IMG/VR virus record: IMGVR_UViG_3300048446_000526
Coordinates: 1-64,000 of that record
Length of the DNA stretch: 64,000 nt
From: a virus
Reading direction: 5' to 3' (one strand)
Both the position numbers and the translations under genes were made by a program. The notes beneath the pieces are model-generated. The model had not been told where the DNA came from, ran no database searches, and worked only from the letters and a program-made list of their open reading frames with translations. Positions 49,901 through 58,481 of this stretch are shown piece by piece; the first letter of the stretch is position 1; every line of letters starts with the position of its first letter.

Positions 49901-52900
49901 CCTTCTGTAAAAAGCAATAGTGTAGTATGGCCCGGAGGAGGAAAGTTCCTTGTTCCACAGCAAGACCAAAGCAAAGATAATTGGTTCTTGACTTTTGAAA
50001 ACTCATTCTTAATGGAACTAATGAGCAGTGCAGGAGCACTTTCTCCAGAAGATGAAGACAGCGGTATCTCAGCCAACATATTTCCCGGTATAGAAAATCC
50101 ACAACATCAATTTGAAAATATTTACTTTGATGACATATCTTATACATTATGCAATAATAAAGAATTATGGTTTGATTTCGGAGATCAAACATCTTCAGTG
50201 AGATTAACTTTCATAAAAAGACCTAGACCAGTTAAGGCAAAATTTGCTTTATTCGCCCCAAATCTTGTTGAGTTAGGAGAAAATGTCAAGTTTGATTTTA
50301 ATCAGATTAAGACCGACGATGAAAACATGGCAACCGTAATGCCTAGTTATTTTAGAAATCAGTTAAACTCAGATCAGATGCCTAAGTATACTTTTAACAA
50401 TGACATTTCATCTGAATCAGAACTACCAGAAGCAGCAAGTTGGATAATATCAAGTGAACAAGCGAAAGCCTTAGCCCCTTTATTTAAAACCGTAAGTTCT
50501 TTTGACAGTAATAGAAAAATCAGAATCATATTTAAACAAGACAAAACTTACTGGGAACTTAAAACCTTACCTACTAAATATTACTCTCATGGAAAATCAT
50601 GGCAAGGATATCCTCACTTTGTTAAACCAGTTTTTCAAGGTATTGACACAAATTATATTCCCGGTATGGTTCCCTATGTGCAGAGAACGTCTACTCCTGA
50701 AGAAAGTAGATGGATAGTGAAACCTAATACTGAATATGCTTCAGACAAAGCAGGTTTAGTTATGGGAGAAGATGAAACGGCTTTTGATCCGCAATGGCCT
50801 CTCAATCTACAACTTAATAACTATGCTGTAAACTTAGATAAAAATACAGTAGTATTTCCCGGTGCTAGAATGTTTTTTGCTATGTTTCCTGAGATAGATA
50901 CATGGGATGGTGCTGCGGACAATGCTCCTGCTGGAAGTCTTGTAAAGATAGGTAATTTTATATACTATAAAATACAAGGTGGCAGTCCGTCAGAAGATGA
51001 AAGATTCCAAGACTATTACTTAATATTTAATCCTCTTGATACATACACATGGCAGAAGTATTCTGATTTACATATAGACTTTGCTAATACTAGTTATGCG
51101 GGATATGTGTATAATGGTTCATTTGACTTGCCAAATATACCGTTTTACTTTTATCGTTATCCGTTTGGAGACAGAAGCAAGATTAAAAAGGCTTTGGCTA
51201 CTAAAATTAGTATTAGGTCTACTTTACAAGATAGTTCAGGTCGTAGAATTTTTCCTGCTACGCTTATTGATGGATGTGTAGATTATTGTCAAGAAGGTGG
51301 TGTGTCTTATTTAAAAATAGAAACTGAAATTAAGTTTGCAACTAAGTTAAACAAAGATTGGTTAGAAATTAACAGTAAAAAAACACCTATATCTTCTTAT
51401 CACATATACCACCCAGAATGTGTTGGTGCGGAGAAAGATAGGCTGTTGGCTAATGAGAAATATGCTACTAAATGGGCTGATCTAGAACACTTTGATGATA
51501 TAATATTTGATCACTGGATAGCGAATGAAGTTGGAGAATCTTATTATCCGCAAAGCAGATACCTTAACACTTTTTACAAAACTATAGTTGACAATGGCAA
51601 TTACATTAACACACAAAAAAATTCTGTACTGCCACAAGCAGGACCGTTTAGATTTATGGTTCATCAAAAGTACAGCGTAGACTATAACGCAGGAGAACCT
51701 GTGGCAGCAAGAAGAATAAGCGGTGTTCATAACTATCTTCCGTTTATGGATATAAATGATAAGAGTGCGGTGCAGTCTGCAAATTATTTAATTACAGAAC
51801 CGACTGATAATTTTGATGGATTACTAAAACCAGTAGCAGAAGATGAGAACGGAGTGGTAAGGCCTGACTTGGAGTTCGTGCTTACTGTACCAGTAGAATG
51901 CGAACTAGAACGTGTCTGGTTGCCTGCAAAAAACAAGGCTATGCTTAGTGAGTCTTTAAGAATGGATACACCTCAGTATTGGATAGAAAATATTCAACAG
52001 GAAGAAGAGGACAGATGTGACGGAGAAAGCCTGAGTCAAATATTTCCTCGTCCTATTAAAGGCAAAAACTATGGCAGTTCTTTTGGTGGTGCAGTGAGAG
52101 GTATTACCGCTAGCACTATAGCAGATGATGATAAGTTTCCTACTGCTACGTGGACTCCAGAAGCCTATGCTATATGGACTCAGTATTGTGACTTTGATCC
52201 GAAAGGTTGTGATCCTGTGGGGACGCCTTACCGATCAGGAATTAAGCCCTGCTACATGAATCAGGGAGGCTCAACATCGCTAAAAGCAGAATACAAATTT
52301 GCTAACCCTAATACTATACCTTTCGCAAATGTAGCCACTTCTATAGACGGCGTATATATTACTTACGATGCAGGTATTATCAACGGAATGAACGGATATC
52401 GTCCTCCGATGATTTTAAGGTCTATTTCTGAACCTACATATAATAAACAGAGTAAAAATAATATACAGTACTCCCAAGACTATCCTGACTCTTGTAATGA
52501 TAGTGTGGTCTTGCCTCCTTTGTACCAGTATCCTGAATGGGACGATGAGGTATCAGATACATTTATGGCAGGAGCAGACAAGTGGCGAAAGGCTGCCCTA
52601 GAAAACGATAGGGCTAAAAATGTTTTCTATGCAGATGTCTATGCAGAAGAAATGACTTTTCGTGCTTTATACGGTGAAGTTGAATTTGTAAATAGACAAT
52701 CTATAAACGGTACAAAAAAATTAACTGCGAATGAAATTATTAACTATGTTGATCCTGAGATCACAGTTAGCGAAATGCATGATCAAATTCTGTGGGATTA
52801 TGACAGTGCTGGCGACAGGATACAGAAACCAAAGGTGGAAGGGTTTTTTACTGTAAAATCACCTATGGAAGATGGAGAATCAGTGTCGGTAGTAGTCAAC

Positions 52901-55900
52901 GGTGAAACTATATCTGCATATATTACGGCGGCAGACGGAGGAAGTTACGTTGGCAGTACTATGAATATTAGTTTCAAAGATGAAACTTATTCGTTTCCGA
53001 TACGAATGGTATCAGCAAAATATGCTACAATGATATCTGTTGAAAGCGATTCTGAGCCTCCAGAAGTTGCTGAAGACGAAACCTTAGAATTAGTACAAAA
53101 AGGCAGAGTAGTTCATCCTTATGAAAGTTATACGTCGCTGTCTTGTCAATCTGCGGTAGCAGGCTGTCCAGTTAGTTATCCTCCATCTTATAATGACATT
53201 AGTGATGATGATTGGGGACCGGGAGAAACCCGGACATATGTCCAAAGTACATCTGAAGTTGATATGGGAGATTGGTATTCAATGATCACACTGGTTCCTA
53301 CTGCTGATGTATATAGATGGTACGATACTTATGATGTATGTGAAAGTACTCCAGAATTTTATGGCCCTTATAGCAGAAGATGCAAGCCATATGAATATGG
53401 GTATTGTAACTTTGATAACACTGAATGTCCTCCGTGTGTACCATCTAGAGGTAATGAAACGCAATTTCTAGAAGGAAATGCGAAAAAAAGTTATTATACA
53501 AACAAAAATGTATGGGTTAATAATTTCATTGCATCAGACAATGAACAGTATGATTATGAGTGGAGATATTGTAGGAATATTTTTAAGAATCATGGTTATT
53601 TTAATAGAGATAATTTTTCTTATCATCCAAATGATGTATACCGGACTGATTTAGTTTTAGAGTATGCTGGAGAGTATAATGCTATTCTTGAGGCATATGC
53701 TAGTTGTGTAGGAGAATGCAATGGGGATTGCGGCTGTTACTGTGCCACACCGAAAAACCAAGGAATTGGTTGGTATCCGGGTCGTCCCAACGGAACTAAA
53801 GAAGGATGGGGTTGGTGTGATTTCGAGAGAAACGTATGTCCTTGGGGTACTTACCCGGGACAAACTGGAGAAGTTCCTCCAAATTACTATAAGTGTGCTG
53901 ACTGCGAATGCATTGGAGATACGAGTTGGCTTCCTTCGACAGCAGACCCAATACCAGACGAGTTTTATGCACCGTATGGTGATTCTGGTAGTTGTTTTTG
54001 TAGAGGACAGGGAGGAGGAGGCAATGGGGGTTGTGGACAAAACCCTCCACAGGCGTGTTATCAAAGATATTGTTATCCTGCTACAGTTGCATGTGCTGAA
54101 GGTAAAAACGCTTCGGCGGCAGACAGTGGTTGGTGGCCTAGTTTTGGATACGACCCAGACACAGGAGAAGCCTACACGCATGCCCTATGTTACCCCAAAG
54201 GTTATTGTAATAGTGCTCACGATAGTTGGACCAGAACAGGACCAAAATATGAATGGCGTGACGGTGAGTGTGGATTTCCATACAGAAAAAGAGTAGATCG
54301 CTACAGCAGAGCAGGGAATTTTTCCTATTATAGAGATAGATGTAATTGGGGTCGTGCTACGTGTATGTATAGTTGTGTTGATGATGGTAATGAATTTGCC
54401 CCACCCGGATCAAGTGTTGTAGACCACAAATTTACAACTATAACAGAAACTAAAGAGGTTCTGTACGACACATATATCAGAGAGACAAACTATGGAGGAG
54501 GGGCAGGAGGTATAATTTGTAATTCTGGAGCACTTTTTGATGGATGTCCTAATACATGGTTTACAGTTTCTTATACCAACAACAAAATAAACCTTACTTT
54601 TCAAAGCGGTATTATTGCTTGGATAGAAAGTGATGAAAGACCGGGAGGAATAGACAAATGTACAGGCCCAACAATTTCTGCGGAAAACCACACGATATGT
54701 GAGACTGTAAAATATCAAACGAATGCAAATGTAAGAGCCACTTTTAACAATGAACTAGGACATTTAGATAATTACGTTCAAACCACAGACTGTAATTGTG
54801 GAGAAGATATATCGGTTGACGTACCTGAACAAACTCCTCAGTGGGCTACAAGGACTTTGGAGGGTAAGTGTTATGTTTCTCAATGGATGGAGGAGCATGT
54901 GCATGAAAGTGTTTTTACTGCTGGCTACAACTGGACTGCTGTGTGCCAGAGCAACCAATCTCTAGGAAATTCTTACTTTGGATTCTTGCAAGGTTATAAT
55001 GACGGTGATTGTTACAATAACGCTGCCGGTTCAGACTGTCCTGTTGACAGACCTTGGTATGGAGTAGCACAAGGTAAACTACAAGGGGTTGATTGTGATA
55101 ATACTGATTCTTGTTCGGTTGGTAAAAGAAATTGGGAACAAGAACAAAATAGATATCACGCAAGAAAATTAGAACAATACAACTCTGCAAACGATAGTAT
55201 ACCTGAAGAAAATATTTTAGAGGGTGTGGTTCCCGGTAGTATGTCAGAACTCAAGTTTAAAACTTATAGCATTGAGGGAGGCAAGGCCGTAAGAGCAAAT
55301 CAAGACCAGTTCGGTGCATCTGTTGAAGATATCAATGTTCAGGTTACTGTGGCATACTATGAATATAAATATAGGGTAAGGTGGGATATTAATGATGCCA
55401 TTGCTCAAACAAGAGGAGACACATATTTCGTGCCATCAGAAGGAGCAGGAGCAACAGAAGATGATTTCCAGAGTTGTTTGGCTGGTCGCCCCTTTGGACC
55501 TGCCGATACGTCTAGTCTAGAACCAATAGACGAGTATCTTGATATGAATCAAAGCGAGTCGTTTCAGTTTAGCAAACTGAACTATCGTTGTGATGGAGGT
55601 TCGGGATTTACTTTCGGTAGACCATATCCCAACTGGTATGATTTTCAGGTAGCACCACATGGATGTCTACCTAGATACGGAGAATATTACGGAAGATATG
55701 ATAGTCCTCCAAATAATTTCATATGGACAGTACCCACAATCAGCCAAAAGTCTTGCACAAAACGAAGAACTTGTTATTATAATGATAAGTTATGGCCTTC
55801 TGATGATAGCGATTATTATTCACTCAGTAGTCAACCTACATTTTTACACTGTCATAAATTTTTAAGCAAAAACTGGATATATGATTATATTCGTGGATCA

Positions 55901-55912
55901 CCATTCGGATAA
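46964..55912 (+). CDS. giant cysteine-rich tail / virion protein
   Basis: The 2,982-residue protein begins with MSCCNINYSRNYET after an AAGGATT site. Most of it is beta-rich, acidic and aromatic-rich with no transmembrane segment. A first cysteine cluster lies near 48960-49105 (GYCDICDEYS, FCDCDENPD). A much denser region spans 53300-54400 and is listed separately. The protein ends with a Tyr-rich tail. It sits last of the giants on the plus strand, next to the tail tip genes, and is probably a virion protein of the tail tip or fibres. I recognise no family. Cysteines at this density are unusual for phage proteins and point to disulfides formed outside the cell or metal binding. Confidence 0.6.
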   Translation: MSCCNINYSRNYETVVTSAFKSSFASAQKSSVSRENTPSTTGWFPIIARYSPRGNAFYTPQLSMPQITGYTLFDPINCNNADFTDRELSDPNSINMDTSYCEQWSPENNASIQTGRMKKADGTQAPVSRKGGLSDVMTHQSDIYHGIPYLMTQYASGFMDNKFDGTFPLTMNNPVGWNSVVESTPEEGTNKRYSDWHIMPRMGEIDYDPMTSQYLNERDHSMANKKAMIAHKTAGNFILFNIGDVFQENDEDWEDDYLAYADILEPLLVDTSQGEKINERGSWDLKLPEPEEFMQPYGFDAFTYNNVFVGDKKRVSYWKWDINKCSAAWVLKTDEEIKIEVGEESDKMDYITYIPSGDCFIAKIDPIEPQNKSSDPQMNKEGEKRCPSGVKFIDEGTVYTIPHNSYAVYISCNIYPAFYEAFNALKKITKSIENLMPVEPDEEGDSKNTLYRVIEQAMYVATHPLVDKITVDLHKNNIQSAEKLTPHIWGGYLNPQYSYMNAYDKNYASFNNLNLCKTWTDLGRTINNKYGSYFTEEIEIGSESFAPYTSSHIGVDVLYDLYAKGGSFRTKGRQSTDYKDMTPWYPDFQVSLGGLKLKVADERSIIERTYYSFNEDEEGCSLDDWKAFSNLQLNDKTLYSRYLQSGLYEMNSYYVRNVNEQGGSIRGYCDICDEYSTYENYGGEENCVEHDGSLPFCDCDENPDPEKYPELPCVGISDNTVRLERKYEVIVDTNSFPINMAFHLDGGAYYRARNLEETGFIQNANIQAWGSMKVRFASFDTRVAQTRAWAVDVYQLQTDDPKTFSCERFPVLENCEQSKILYDDTYPIQKDTLVYAHTTAYTPAQSTKYSPSLKLYGGYDKGKLEELFPAYDFPDVGKTVRGKTTYRIDPDNPFGCESNDYLVHENYLRSSIKIELNNQNDPYCDLVMTSRETVDITGPRYFITFDEFGNEEQILNKDFKRFSTSVTYQPQEPEPTQGSPSVKSNSVVWPGGGKFLVPQQDQSKDNWFLTFENSFLMELMSSAGALSPEDEDSGISANIFPGIENPQHQFENIYFDDISYTLCNNKELWFDFGDQTSSVRLTFIKRPRPVKAKFALFAPNLVELGENVKFDFNQIKTDDENMATVMPSYFRNQLNSDQMPKYTFNNDISSESELPEAASWIISSEQAKALAPLFKTVSSFDSNRKIRIIFKQDKTYWELKTLPTKYYSHGKSWQGYPHFVKPVFQGIDTNYIPGMVPYVQRTSTPEESRWIVKPNTEYASDKAGLVMGEDETAFDPQWPLNLQLNNYAVNLDKNTVVFPGARMFFAMFPEIDTWDGAADNAPAGSLVKIGNFIYYKIQGGSPSEDERFQDYYLIFNPLDTYTWQKYSDLHIDFANTSYAGYVYNGSFDLPNIPFYFYRYPFGDRSKIKKALATKISIRSTLQDSSGRRIFPATLIDGCVDYCQEGGVSYLKIETEIKFATKLNKDWLEINSKKTPISSYHIYHPECVGAEKDRLLANEKYATKWADLEHFDDIIFDHWIANEVGESYYPQSRYLNTFYKTIVDNGNYINTQKNSVLPQAGPFRFMVHQKYSVDYNAGEPVAARRISGVHNYLPFMDINDKSAVQSANYLITEPTDNFDGLLKPVAEDENGVVRPDLEFVLTVPVECELERVWLPAKNKAMLSESLRMDTPQYWIENIQQEEEDRCDGESLSQIFPRPIKGKNYGSSFGGAVRGITASTIADDDKFPTATWTPEAYAIWTQYCDFDPKGCDPVGTPYRSGIKPCYMNQGGSTSLKAEYKFANPNTIPFANVATSIDGVYITYDAGIINGMNGYRPPMILRSISEPTYNKQSKNNIQYSQDYPDSCNDSVVLPPLYQYPEWDDEVSDTFMAGADKWRKAALENDRAKNVFYADVYAEEMTFRALYGEVEFVNRQSINGTKKLTANEIINYVDPEITVSEMHDQILWDYDSAGDRIQKPKVEGFFTVKSPMEDGESVSVVVNGETISAYITAADGGSYVGSTMNISFKDETYSFPIRMVSAKYATMISVESDSEPPEVAEDETLELVQKGRVVHPYESYTSLSCQSAVAGCPVSYPPSYNDISDDDWGPGETRTYVQSTSEVDMGDWYSMITLVPTADVYRWYDTYDVCESTPEFYGPYSRRCKPYEYGYCNFDNTECPPCVPSRGNETQFLEGNAKKSYYTNKNVWVNNFIASDNEQYDYEWRYCRNIFKNHGYFNRDNFSYHPNDVYRTDLVLEYAGEYNAILEAYASCVGECNGDCGCYCATPKNQGIGWYPGRPNGTKEGWGWCDFERNVCPWGTYPGQTGEVPPNYYKCADCECIGDTSWLPSTADPIPDEFYAPYGDSGSCFCRGQGGGGNGGCGQNPPQACYQRYCYPATVACAEGKNASAADSGWWPSFGYDPDTGEAYTHALCYPKGYCNSAHDSWTRTGPKYEWRDGECGFPYRKRVDRYSRAGNFSYYRDRCNWGRATCMYSCVDDGNEFAPPGSSVVDHKFTTITETKEVLYDTYIRETNYGGGAGGIICNSGALFDGCPNTWFTVSYTNNKINLTFQSGIIAWIESDERPGGIDKCTGPTISAENHTICETVKYQTNANVRATFNNELGHLDNYVQTTDCNCGEDISVDVPEQTPQWATRTLEGKCYVSQWMEEHVHESVFTAGYNWTAVCQSNQSLGNSYFGFLQGYNDGDCYNNAAGSDCPVDRPWYGVAQGKLQGVDCDNTDSCSVGKRNWEQEQNRYHARKLEQYNSANDSIPEENILEGVVPGSMSELKFKTYSIEGGKAVRANQDQFGASVEDINVQVTVAYYEYKYRVRWDINDAIAQTRGDTYFVPSEGAGATEDDFQSCLAGRPFGPADTSSLEPIDEYLDMNQSESFQFSKLNYRCDGGSGFTFGRPYPNWYDFQVAPHGCLPRYGEYYGRYDSPPNNFIWTVPTISQKSCTKRRTCYYNDKLWPSDDSDYYSLSSQPTFLHCHKFLSKNWIYDYIRGSPFG
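53300..54400 (+). other. cysteine-rich region with a duplicated knot-like motif
   Basis: About 28 cysteines fall in roughly 370 residues. A motif of the form G-[YW]-C-[ND]-F-[DE]-x3-C-P occurs twice, at 53399 (GYCNFDNTECP) and 53810 (GWCDFERNVCP). CxC and CxxC pairs are common (CGCYC, CADCEC, CFC). This suggests small disulfide- or metal-stabilised modules. The spacing does not match a family I know. Confidence 0.6.
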
Positions 55913-55923
55913 AGGAGAAAATA

Positions 55924-56631
55924 ATGCATTGCGTAATGATTCCTATAGGCGGCAAATTTTTTAAAGGAAAACCTGTATATAAATGCACTCAGTGCGGTAT
56001 GACTGTAGGTTTAGAAAATCCTGAGACAAAAATTATCTGCCCCACCAGAGCAAAACTAGATAATATGCATAATCTACACACTAAGAACCATTATAGAGAA
56101 CTAATGCAGAATCAACATCCATCAGAGTTGTCTCATGATGAAGACCTATCAATGAAGCCTAATATGAGCGTTAGGGATAGAATTATATTGATTACTAAAA
56201 GAAAATTAGTTTCTCAAGCCGAACAAAGCAGAAAACTTAATCCCCTGAATCCAAACAATGAAATGGTAATGGAAGACATAGAACGTGAAGCGGAAGCAGC
56301 AGCAGATGCATACCTATCAGGAAAAGCAACCGAGAAAGCAGATAAATTAGACAAGGCAAAACAAAGAGAACAAGAAAAGGCCAAGTGCTCACAAGAAGAA
56401 ATAGATGCAAGACTCGCTATCTGCGACTCTTGTGAGTATTATGAAAATGAATCATGTCTTCAGTGTGGTTGTGCAATATCTAGAGATCGTGTATACGGAA
56501 ATAAATTGGCATATAAGAACAAATCATGTCCTATTGGTAAATGGGGTCCAATCTTTAATCAAATTCCTACGAATGGAGAAACAGGCACTTCTTCTGAAGA
56601 TGGTGATTCAGGTTCAGCGGGATCGGATTGA
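55924..56631 (+). CDS. zinc-binding protein with C-terminal Cys-rich domain
   Basis: The 235-residue protein starts after AGGAG. It has an N-terminal CTQCG knuckle (C21, C24, with C39 near) and a helical, charged middle (REAEAAADAYL, KAKQREQEKAK). The C-terminal domain has C167, C170, C178, C181 and C183 followed by SCPIGKW. That last pattern (CDSCEYYENESCLQCGC, then SCPIGKW) recurs in many phage and bacterial proteins of unknown function. It may end the tail-assembly operon; its role is unknown. Its last 73 bases overlap the 3' end of the opposing gene. Confidence 0.65.
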   Translation: MHCVMIPIGGKFFKGKPVYKCTQCGMTVGLENPETKIICPTRAKLDNMHNLHTKNHYRELMQNQHPSELSHDEDLSMKPNMSVRDRIILITKRKLVSQAEQSRKLNPLNPNNEMVMEDIEREAEAAADAYLSGKATEKADKLDKAKQREQEKAKCSQEEIDARLAICDSCEYYENESCLQCGCAISRDRVYGNKLAYKNKSCPIGKWGPIFNQIPTNGETGTSSEDGDSGSAGSD

Positions 56632-57566
56632 GATTTACCTCTGTGCTTGACCCAAAAGGTATGTATTCTTTTAGAAGCATAGTTATTTGCTCTAAAAGTA
56701 ACACTGCCATGAAATACTCTAGGTTTTTCACCTTCTTCTTGGAAAAGAACTGTATACTTAACAGCCTTTGCACTCGTATGTTTTCTGTACCAATGTACAT
56801 AAACCCCGTATCTTCCCGCCACAAAGTTTTCTAGGTATATATTTTCTACAGCGTCATTGGTGTTTGGATATACATTCATATCAATGTCAAGATGTGCAAA
56901 CTCTGTTTTTTGATTTTGAAAGCAACACATATCCTTAAACCACTGGCCTTCTTTAGGTAGCAGTTTTTGCTTAACAAGATGAAGGTCTAGGTCGTCTGTT
57001 GTGTTCCAAAATAGAGAAACTGTAATTTTACCTCTTTTTGCACCTAGTCCAGCCAGTTTCTTTAACATACCGCCAACCTGACCGTCACCTCCTGTCCCAC
57101 CTTCCATTATGGTTCCTGTCAGAGGATTACCCATTTCATTGGATTTGCTGTTTGACCCCAACTTCTCAGATAATCCACCCATCAAGTCAGCAGGATTTAC
57201 CTCTGAGAGGCTCATATCGCCTTTCTGAGGCTCTGGATTAAAAATAGGGTCTTCGATAGGGCTAATATCCGCAGGTTTAAAATCTGGCTCTAGTATGGTC
57301 TCAGCCAGTTTTGCTGCTTCTTGTGCTGTTTCTATTTCAGCAAACCAATCTACCATTTCTTGGTTTACATAAGGTTCCTCATCCATAATGATAGAATCTT
57401 CATCGTCCTTGGCAGAACTCATAATAATTTGGATAGGGTTTAGTTCTTCAGGCACAGGAACATAGATGACCATCATCATAACCATGATGCCTATATGAAC
57501 TACCACACTCGCCATCCATCCGGGCGAGTCTCGTTTAGATAGATTGTCTATATCTTTAATATCCAT
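56559..57566 (-). CDS. membrane-anchored protein with YfaP/DUF2135-like domain
   Basis: The 335-residue protein has a short basic N-terminus (KR at 11-12), one hydrophobic helix (residues 17-36, WMASVVVHIGIMVMMMVIYV) and a long acidic then glycine-rich region. It ends in a beta domain at about 178-305. The segment KITVSLFWNTTDDLDLHL (W187, D191-D194) followed by GRYGVYVHWY resembles YfaP/DUF2135-type domains. The topology fits an anchor in the inner membrane with the domain outside the cytoplasm. The anchor resembles N-termini of planctomycete-type proteins. It has its own promoter and a GGAG ribosome site seven bases before the ATG. Function is unknown; envelope interaction, such as blocking a second infection, is speculative. 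Confidence 0.7.
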   Translation of the reverse strand: MDIKDIDNLSKRDSPGWMASVVVHIGIMVMMMVIYVPVPEELNPIQIIMSSAKDDEDSIIMDEEPYVNQEMVDWFAEIETAQEAAKLAETILEPDFKPADISPIEDPIFNPEPQKGDMSLSEVNPADLMGGLSEKLGSNSKSNEMGNPLTGTIMEGGTGGDGQVGGMLKKLAGLGAKRGKITVSLFWNTTDDLDLHLVKQKLLPKEGQWFKDMCCFQNQKTEFAHLDIDMNVYPNTNDAVENIYLENFVAGRYGVYVHWYRKHTSAKAVKYTVLFQEEGEKPRVFHGSVTFRANNYASKRIHTFWVKHRGKSQSDPAEPESPSSEEVPVSPFVGI

Positions 57567-57573
57567 AATATTT

Positions 57574-57577
57574 CTCC
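57574..57577 (-). promoter_or_regulatory. ribosome binding site of membrane-protein gene
   Basis: GGAG on the minus strand lies seven bases before the ATG at 57566 and fixes the start. Confidence 0.75.
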
Positions 57578-57590
57578 AAAAGTATAACCA

Positions 57591-57618
57591 ATTATACCAG
57601 ACAAAACTAATTTGTCAA
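57591..57618 (-). promoter_or_regulatory. near-consensus sigma-70 promoter for the membrane-protein gene
   Basis: On the minus strand, TTGACA (57618-57613) is separated by 16 bases from TATAAT (57596-57591), preceded by TGG as an extended -10. Both hexamers are perfect. The start of transcription would be near 57584, giving a leader of roughly 18 bases before the ATG at 57566. The -35 lies inside the last codons of the upstream gene. Confidence 0.85.
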
Positions 57619-58140
57619 GAGTATATTTCTGTATGATTCATAATTTTCTTTTGTGGCTTCTGTTAGATTATGCGGAGCACATCGCCAGTAGTCACCATTG
57701 CCTTGCGGCTCAAACCATTCGTTATAATCCTCACGCTTGGCTTCAGGTGGTATAACTACAAAACCTAGTACATCAACCTGTCGCCATTCTTCACAAGGAA
57801 TAAAACAACCAAATAATATTTTGCCTCTGTCTGTAGGACGGATCGCAGGCCCAACGCCTTTTTTGCGAGACCTGCGAACCTCTATGTCTAGTCCAACATC
57901 AGCATCAAATTTTTTCTCTTGGTGCTGGTCGGAGTGCCACAGTGTAGGCACGTAGTATATGTTTAGTAATTTTGCAACTGCCATTTCGCACAGAATAGCC
58001 GCTGGCTGTGCTACTCTATCGCTTTCCATCAGTTTACGATCATAATAAGACTTGTCACTCTTGCCTTCATTAGCAAGTTGACGCATCAAACCGTACTGAT
58101 TTGCAATCGCTATTTCTACCAAATTCATATCTACCAACAT
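57607..58140 (-). CDS. PD-(D/E)XK-like nuclease-type protein
   Basis: The 177-residue protein has the pattern of a small phage PD-(D/E)XK family: a helix CEMAVAKLL with E52, then DADVG (D81) and IEVRRS (E87, R89 in the position of the usual lysine). A strand later reads VDVLGFVVIP. The R at the lysine position is a known variant. Spacings of 29 and 6 residues fit. The gene is two bases from the zinc-ribbon gene upstream and next to an annealing-type protein, which suggests a recombination or DNA-processing cassette. It could be a nuclease for phage recombination or host DNA attack. An AAAGG sequence in the end of the preceding gene is the likely ribosome site. Confidence 0.6.
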   Translation of the reverse strand: MLVDMNLVEIAIANQYGLMRQLANEGKSDKSYYDRKLMESDRVAQPAAILCEMAVAKLLNIYYVPTLWHSDQHQEKKFDADVGLDIEVRRSRKKGVGPAIRPTDRGKILFGCFIPCEEWRQVDVLGFVVIPPEAKREDYNEWFEPQGNGDYWRCAPHNLTEATKENYESYRNILLTN

Positions 58141-58142
58141 AA

Positions 58143-58478
58143 TTACTTACCTTTCTTCTTACCTTCCCACTTATACCATCCGTTATTTTCGAGCCAATTA
58201 CCTTGCTCGTCTTTACGCTTAGGAAAGAGAGTGTCGCCTTTCTTGTGTTGTCCAAATGATAGAACAGCACCGCAATCCATGCAACGACATTCGTAATATT
58301 CATTGCCGTCCACATTTCTAACGACAAACTTAATATTATGTGAACCACAGATACCACACTGTACTTCACTAAATACTTCTTGCACAATAGAAAGATTCTT
58401 AAAAAGTTCTTTCTGTCCTGCACCTTCAATATGAAACTCTAATTTTTCGCTTGGTCTAAAAATTGCTTTATTGCTCAT
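58143..58478 (-). CDS. zinc-ribbon protein
   Basis: The 111-residue protein has C41-x2-C44 and C66-x2-C69 (CGICGS, CMDCG), with YYECR between, typical of a small zinc ribbon. The C-terminus (KKGDTLFPKRK, ending NGWYKWEGKKKGK) is basic. Similar ribbons often sit next to single-strand annealing proteins in phages. It lies between an annealing-type gene and a nuclease-like gene with gaps of two and three bases, so it is likely co-expressed with them. DNA or RNA binding is likely. Confidence 0.65.
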   Translation of the reverse strand: MSNKAIFRPSEKLEFHIEGAGQKELFKNLSIVQEVFSEVQCGICGSHNIKFVVRNVDGNEYYECRCMDCGAVLSFGQHKKGDTLFPKRKDEQGNWLENNGWYKWEGKKKGK

Positions 58479-58481
58479 AAT

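Noticed and set aside
53657-54296. Long alternative frames on both strands inside the cysteine-rich region
   Set aside because: They lie fully within the 2,982-residue gene, have low-complexity composition and no ribosome site. They look like shadows caused by biased codons.
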